DNA from: Lophius americanus
Taxonomy: Eukaryota; Chordata; Actinopteri; Lophiiformes; Lophiidae
Assembly: GCA_037951165.1 (NCBI GenBank)
Contig: JBBDHG010000063.1
Location: 2,508,501 to 2,572,500 of the forward strand
Length of the DNA: 64,000 nucleotides
Direction: 5' to 3'
Shown: piece by piece, positions 48,251 through 64,000 of the stretch
Layout of the letters: each line of letters starts with the position of its first letter
Numbering within the stretch: position 1 is the stretch's first letter
Notes under the pieces: generated by a model
Databases searched by the model: none
Seen by the model: only the letters and a program-made list of their open reading frames with translations
Told to the model about the DNA's origin: nothing
Made by a program: the position numbers and the translations under genes

Positions 48251-49384
48251 CTTTTCTTCATGTTGTCTTCTCTGATCAAAATACTTTTGTTTCCAGATGA
48301 CTTTGTAAAAGTCTGTTTAGATCGATATCTTGCTATGTCATGTCATGATACAAACAACAATTAGACAGTAAACAGTTGATAACTAAATCCTGGTTTTTCA
48401 CATTCCCTCCAGCAATTCTCAAACAATTTAGGCGATTTCAAAAGTCATGTAAGTCGTGCCAGTTAAAAGATTTAAACTTATTCAGCAGTTAAAGCACAGG
48501 AATTAAGTCAAAGAATTAAAGTAGAAATATCATATTTTCAAAACATAATGTTTTGGTATACTGTTTAACTAATAATATTATACAATATAAAATATTGACA
48601 AAGTATTGTTTTACACTCTACTACACAGTGGTGAAATTCTATCCTCAGTCATATTTCTATTCTGCCATATTGTCTTCTATATTTATTTTTAATATTGTGA
48701 AGAATGTATAATATAGGAAGCCATCGCTAAACTTTGATGTCACAAAAATTTGCATTTGAAACTAAAGCAGTATCTAACATCGGACAGACTTTTATATTCT
48801 TTTATACACAGGCATTTAGACTTTCCATTCAAAACCACCTTAAAAATGCCCTAACAGTGGCTCTGACACAGTAAATAAATATAGTTCCTGGAGTGACCTC
48901 ATTTTAATGAGGTTGCTGCTGAAGCTGCATTCATCATTGTTGATGGTACCACTATAGTTCCAGGTCTAAAAACAAACTAGTGACCCGGAGACCAACTTTC
49001 CTGTCACCCTAGATACCTCAGGAGACAGATCCTTAGCAGGAGGTAAAGGGATGAGTGAGAGGGGTTGGATCGGTGTTTTATGATACTGGATACCTCCACT
49101 CACACCTCTAGGCTCTCTCACAAAGGTTGGTGTCCGGGTGAACTAGAGCAGGTCATTCAGTCGGTTTGTACGTCAGAATAACTGCAATATGCTACAAAGC
49201 AGATTCTGTTACCTCCTTCCCATTGTTGCAGAGAGAGAATTTGAAGACAACCAGGCATTTCAAAGAAGAAAGTACAGAGGCCCTCTAGAGAATTTCACCA
49301 ACGCAAAAATCTAAGTTAATGTACTTCTATTGGTTATTTCCATTTTATACTTTTCCATACGCCTACTAACATAATAAAAATGTA
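48251..49384. other. Intergenic stretch, nothing identified
   Basis: AT-rich with no supported feature. Confidence 0.4.
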
Positions 49385-49575
49385 TCCTTTATTGATCACA
49401 TAAAGTCATACATAGTAAGTGTATTACTGAGGAAGAGGTAGGCTGCCCCTTTGAAGAGGCTGGAGAGCTAGAGTTTCTGGGTTTTACTGAAGGACACATG
49501 TAGACTGGCTGGGACTTGAACTGGCTACCTTCTGATTGGGAGACAGCCGCTCTATCCACTGAGATATAGCCTACT
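49385..49575 (-). repeat. tRNA-related SINE-like remnant
   Basis: On the minus strand, TATCTCAGTGGATAGAGCGG, then GTAGCCAGTTCAAGTCCC, resembles tRNA A- and B-box regions, followed by an unrelated body. There is no intact cloverleaf or CCA-adjacent acceptor stem. Confidence 0.45.
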
Positions 49576-49799
49576 TACATCTTGATGCATAATATTGTAC
49601 ATATCTTCTTCAATACGTTTGATTGACAGCTGTAAATTCTCAGATGTCATTTTTTCAGAGCCTTCCTGTCCTGTGAAACCATGGACAGTGATGCCATGAC
49701 TAGACCATGATACTCCTATAGATGAAACTACTCAACTGCATAGAAATGATTTAAAATGACTTCAACCGTTGCACATTTACATATTTAAGTATCTGAATT

Positions 49800-50340
49800 A
49801 TTAGTCAAGTCAAGTTAAGTCAAATGTTTTTATAGCACGTTTAAAACTACCATCAATGGGTTGACCAAAGTGCTGAACAGATACAAATGACAACTATATA
49901 AGCACAAACTACGAGAATAAAAGACAAATCAGATAATAGGTTCCAATCAAGTAAGATAAAAGGACAAAAAGAAAAGAAAAGAAGCATTATAAAATAAATA
50001 TTTAAAAGGAGCTGATTAAATAGAAGTGTCAAAGCTCAACTCAAATCAAAAGCCAGAGAAGTAGGTGCCTTTTGAACAAAGATTTAAACATTTCAAGTAT
50101 CTATGAGGTTCTGATGTACATGGAAGGATCTTTCTAGAGGTTGGGCCTTCTACGGCGACTGCTCAGTCACCTTTTGTTCTTAATTTTGACCGAGGGATGT
50201 CCCAGAGCATCTGGTTGGTAGAACGCACTGCTCTAACCGCAGAGTGCCTGTGCAACAGAGTACTAACCTATTTAAGGCCTTACAAACAAGCAGCAAAATC
50301 TCAACATCTATGTGAAACTGCACAGGAAGCCCATGGAGAG
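49800..50340 (+). repeat. Dispersed repeat
   Basis: AAGTCAAATGTTTTTATAGC, ACTACCATCAATGGGTTGAC, AAAGTGCTGAACAGATACAA, and later GGAAGGATCTTTCTAGAGGT and AACCTATTTAAGGCCTTACA fit a common fish repeat in its usual order. Decayed. Confidence 0.5.
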
Positions 50341-50489
50341 AAACCACGGCTGGTGTCATGTGTTATCACAGAATGATTACTTAGGAACTTCATGAATTAA
50401 AGGTGGAGGATAGAGCTCCATAAGGAACATATCAAAGTACTCAGTTGGTCTATTACATTTATCTCTCTGTAGATTCTTATGGGTTGTAA

Positions 50490-50600
50490 TGGATCCTTAT
50501 TATTCATTCATTATCTACCGCTTATCCTGTTCAGGGTCATGGGGGGCTGGAGCCTATCCCAGCTAACATTGTGGGAGAGGCAGGGTACACCCTGGACAAG
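50490..50600 (+). repeat. Dispersed fish repeat, short copy
   Basis: TTATCTACCGCTTATCCTGT then GGAGCCTATCCCAGCTAACA and GGGTACACCCTGGACAAGGT. A longer, more diverged copy is at 53525-53815. Confidence 0.65.
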
Positions 50601-52140
50601 GTCATTATTACAGTTTGGTATTAGAAGTTTTACTGAAGAAAATAATCTGACCACTTTGTCCTCCCCTGCCATGTATTTTTCCTTTAAACAGTAATAAAAA
50701 CCAACTGGGCCCAAAGCAGTGCTGCAGTGGTTGGATAGTTGCTGCCGCCTATTGGTATCAGACCTTACTGCAACACGAGTAGACACCTCAACCGGCTGGT
50801 CCTAACCCTGAATAAACATGCCAAATACTTTCTAAATCAGTAAGATTTTACTGTAAGGCAGATGTAAAAAAAAAAAAAAAATTGCCATGAGCTTATTTTC
50901 TTTATGCATATCAGATCTATTTTCATTTGTAGAGAAGAAAATATATATTTTTTTCTTGATTGATAATCTCATTTAAACCTGCAATGTTTCCTTAAATGCG
51001 GGTGAACGCACACCCATGGGTAATTTCGGGGGAACGTGAGATTTTTAAGTATTAGTTTTAAAATATGAGACAATGATTGTTCTGGAATTTACCATTGTTT
51101 GTCTCCTGTAAGTTATCACATAAATTATTGGCACATTTCCCAAACGTTTCTGTTATTCCTTTAGATTCTGATTTAGACAACTTTCTGGAACCTCTCTCTA
51201 CATTTAAGGGGCTATAAATCCTTAGACAATTTTAGTATGATATGTTAAATTTAAATAAAAAGGATAGATGAATTCAACAAAACTTTTTCATTAGTTCAGT
51301 TCTCCAAACTTAAATTGAATTGTTATCTGGAATCCCTTGTGAGATAGAGGTTTGAATATTGAATGAGATATTAACGTCAGCCGTACATCAGAAGTGATGA
51401 ATCTGAAAATACGGAGAAAAATGTAAAATACAAAACAAAACCAACAAAATTCCGCAACTTCCTCAGTTCAACTGCAACCACGATGCTGTTAATATTATTG
51501 CATGATGAAAAGTAAAACTGTTTTGATTTAGTCATGGATTGTAAATATACATACCACTTCTTCCCCAGAGCTGTAGCCTCCATCACCCCACAACCCCCCT
51601 CCCACCTCCTCACGCACACCCACACGCCCCACTAAATAACACAATACCCCCTGAGGGAGGTTTAGGATGATAAGGGGCACTTCAAATTAAATAATACGAA
51701 CTTGTCGGGAAAAAAAAGTCCGGGAACCACAGATCTATAATATATGTGATATCCAGTGCATTAGAGGCTCTTGCAATCTGGTATTCCTGACAGAGGTTTA
51801 AGGCAGAATGGCAGCGTCCTTTCCGCATGACCGCCTCCACCAGCCTTGGCCTGCTGTGACAATCTGGGACCGAGCATCACACATTAATGTCCACTAAAAA
51901 CAAACCCTTCTGCTTTCAAGCATTGGCAGTAAAGGATTTAGCTCATGACAGAAGTGTTTTATGTGTAAAAAGCACATAAAGCGGCTGCCACGGCCTGTGG
52001 CGTGGTGAAAATGGTAGTGCGTGTAATTTACGACAGCTTGTTCCGGCTCCTACTGCAGGGATCTGAAGGAGCGCATCCACCTCTTCTGTTGCAGCGATGC
52101 GCAGCCGTGCCGCATGACTCACAGCAACGGCTAAGGCACG
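50601..52140. other. Intergenic stretch, nothing identified
   Basis: AT-rich with an A-run at about 50865-50881. Base composition shifts to GC-rich from about 51820 onward towards the dnm3 promoter. Confidence 0.4.
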
Positions 52141-52149
52141 GAAGTAAAC

Positions 52150-52560
52150 AGGGGGCGGGCCTAGACAGACTAACCTGTATAGATCCAGCCAATCAGGCGC
52201 CGCCTCTCGCTGCCTCTTCTGCAATCCTGCGCTTATTATTGGTCCGCCGCTGCGTCAGTGAGCTGCAGGCGAGAAGCTTCGCTGTTCCAACGCGGAACGG
52301 AGGAGAGGGCAAAAAAAATGATTAATCTGTCAAATGCGAATTTGTGTTGGGGATGAAACCGCTCTGACTGGCGCACATAATTGATGCACAGGAACCTGAA
52401 AACAAGCCGATGCACAGCAGCAGCAGGCGTTGCTTTTATAACCGTACGGGGTTTTGTTGCACGTCTTTGCTTTGCACGTCGTTTCAGCACCGGACAGCGA
52501 CCAGGACCGTCGGACTCTGAGGACACAGAGGGAATCCTGAGGCGGGGTAAGCTCACTAAA
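52150..52560 (+). promoter_or_regulatory. dnm3: Probable dnm3 CpG-rich promoter region
   Basis: A CG-rich island in AT-rich surroundings: GC box GGGGGCGGGC at 52151-52160, CCAAT at 52189-52193, an inverted CCAAT (ATTGG) at 52238-52242, and many CpGs to about 52560. No TATA box. It lies 0.5-0.9 kb before the dnm3 ATG. A donor-like GGGGTAAGC near 52544-52552 might end a 5' untranslated exon, but this is speculative. Confidence 0.5.
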
Positions 52561-53091
52561 ACAGCCGTCAACGGTGCTTGATTATGAGCATGCTCTCGTG
52601 AGCTATGTTTTCTGTTGCGTGTCAGCGTGCAATGCATATTGTTATGCGTGATTTGATTTGTGGAGCCGTGACCGCACGGGTTTGCTCAATGTGACGTTGG
52701 GGAGCGTTTGGGTATCCAATGTCCTTGAAACTACAGGCTTCGTGCAGCCCGCTGTGTGTGTGTGTGTGTGATTGTGTGAAAGGGAGACAGAGATTGAGGG
52801 AGAGGAGTAGAGGTTTTTATGGTTCTGATATGCAACTGCGCAATTATCTCTTCATATCTCTCCTTTCTGCACCTCATCCTCTCCTTCTCCCCCTCTCCCC
52901 CCTGCTTCCACAGTCGGTCCGACCCTCGCTTTGCTCGAGGCGATGCGCGGCTAGATGACTTCACTCCACCAACAAGCATCGCGGTATCCTGGACTAATAT
53001 AGCATCGCTACATCCCCCCCACCCTTCCTCCCTCTATCTCTATCTCTCTCTCTCCATTCGCTGATACCAAGTCCCACCGTCCAAAGGCATC

Positions 53092-62491
<9,400 letters not shown>

Positions 62492-64000
62492 GTAGGAGTT
62501 TTACAACATAAACTAAAACACTGCTTTTTCTACACTTTCTGTTTTTTTACCCAAAATGCTCACATACCTCAGAATATGTCATCATATTCATATGATTGAT
62601 CATATCATACAGCTAACAGCTGTAGCCTTCACCCTCATCTTTCTTCATAAATACATATCATACTTTATTCACACATAGGGACTGGCATTCAAATTTATAA
62701 AAGTGACTATTGTCCAAAAGTTTGCAATAGTCATCAAAGAAAGAGATTTTATTAAGTCCCCGAAAAGTAAAAGAGTATATTATTGAATCCTTACTGCGTC
62801 CGTGTCCTCCATGTTTTTTAGCAATAACTTAAAATCAAATTTAATACCAACATAGACCTTAATGCGAGGAAGAAGTGGATTGATTTTGGGAAAGATCAGT
62901 TATAGATTTCCATCATAAGCTTGAGCTTTCTATTTATTCTATACATCATGTTTTACTCTAACAGTTCATATTTTACTCAGTAGGGGGATCTTTAAAAAAA
63001 ACAAACATTGTCTTTCGGACATCACTTTCTAACCTTTTAGTCCATATTTGGTGAAAATTAATCCACTATATCTTTATATCATATTTTACTGTAAAAGCTC
63101 ATATTTTACTCCCCAGGGGGAGTTTTTTTCTTTTCTTTTGTTGAAATGCACTTTTTTTCATTTCACATTTAATTTTGTAGCGGTTCAATCAGGGAGATTG
63201 CTTGTATGACGCAAGGGATCGTGAGCTTTTCGGGAGTATAGCCCAGCTGTCGGGGACAACAGCAGAGGCCAAGTTTTATTCAAGGTAACAGGCGAATAGT
63301 TTTGTCCCATGTTGCCATAAATTGTAGGCGTGAGTCAGAGGCTAAATGAAAAGTAAATCAAACTAAACATCACCCCGCCCATGAACGTCTCCATCTGAGT
63401 CACACAGATTTTATCAGCCATAGTGCTTGTTTAGTAATAATAACAGGAACTCCCATAATCCCTCACTGCTTAGAACTTTTGATTAGTTTTATTAGGAAAC
63501 ACTTTATTGTTGCAAAACCAATAAATAAATAACTGCGTTCACATGTCAAGCATGTCATGTTTGTTCAGTCTTGGTGTTTCTGGTCGGATTAGATTTGGTT
63601 ATTTGAATGTTTCACATTCCATGATGCACATACATGAAGTTGTGAGTAACTATCCAGCTCTGATGTGAACTTATCTGCCCTCCCGTGTATAAGCACAAAC
63701 GGAATTTGCACACAGCTGTTCATGAGAAGTAGTGTTAGCTGACGATGCTCATCATTCCTGTCATCTCTCCTCATGTCATCGTATCGCCTACCGACGCTTC
63801 GCTGACGACAACAGCAGCGTGCTCCCCGCCGAAAAGAGTCACGTATAAGAAAGGGACTCAAATTACTTCTGAATAAATAAAAAAACATGTATTCACACAG
63901 CCTAAAAAACTCAGATTTGTGTCATATTAAAGCAGAAACTTGGCTTTTGGTCACATCAGTCTGGTACTGTGAAGTCCTTCATCCCACTCACTTATTGGGG
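62492..64000. other. dnm3: dnm3 intron 9 (to window edge), with one repeat copy
   Basis: The expected next dynamin exon (coding for TGLFTPDMAFE-type sequence) is not present. About 62835-62905 is the inverted copy of the repeat at 15588-15625. At 62955-62995 and 63100-63125 two CATATTTTACTC-AGGGGGA phrases recur. A denser-looking stretch at 63178-63290 has no splice-bounded frame that I can support. Confidence 0.45.

Noticed and set aside
49385..49575. tRNA gene on the minus strand
   Set aside because: Has A/B-box-like phrases but no cloverleaf pairing or intact acceptor stem; better explained as a SINE remnant.
62492..64000. A tenth dynamin exon
   Set aside because: I searched for coding sequence matching the start of the next stalk exon and found none before the window edge.

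Overview
This window is nuclear DNA from a ray-finned (teleost) fish. The evidence is the set of vertebrate orthologues with short GT-AG introns, AT-rich intergenic DNA, many decayed Tc1/mariner, hAT and non-LTR retrotransposon pieces of kinds common in fish, and long (CT)n, (GA)n and (CA)n tracts. No prokaryotic, organellar or viral genes were seen.

Layout: (1) 2-866, plus strand, the last two coding exons of a gene I cannot name. (2) 3738-4706, minus, intronless jun (c-Jun), with a recognisable AP-1/CCAAT/GC-box promoter at 5057-5185. (3) 9955-21085, plus, complete fggy (FGGY carbohydrate kinase), 15 coding exons, 546 aa. (4) 23930-28011, minus, complete prdx6 (1-Cys peroxiredoxin), 5 exons, 224 aa. 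(5) 29152-31394, plus, a two-exon PAP2-family phosphatase gene similar to PLPP6, 265 aa. (6) 35619-37573, minus, complete myoc (myocilin), 3 exons, 461 aa, with a TATA box. (7) 53092-62491, plus, the first nine coding exons of a dynamin, called dnm3 from its sequence and the neighbouring myoc and prdx6. It continues past the right edge. All exon joins were checked by hand for reading frame and splice dinucleotides. The seven genes alternate strictly in strand (+ - + - + - +).

The genes do not form one pathway. They are a syntenic block combining neighbours that in human lie on 1p32 (JUN, FGGY) and 1q24-25 (PRDX6, MYOC, DNM3). Between them are mostly repeats: at least five decayed copies of one Tc1 family (one interrupted by a LINE 3' end), two other Tc1-like remnants, a hAT-like element that contains a TG-rich minisatellite, retrotransposon tails and unnamed dispersed repeats. 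The 14 kb between myoc and dnm3 holds no gene I can support.

The points most worth a second look are in proteins. The predicted prdx6 has Ala where mammals have the phospholipase Ser32 (GDSWG becomes GDAWG) and carries nine cysteines. The PLPP6-like protein has Thr in place of the conserved Arg of phosphatase motif C1. I did not find a clearly new multi-gene system.
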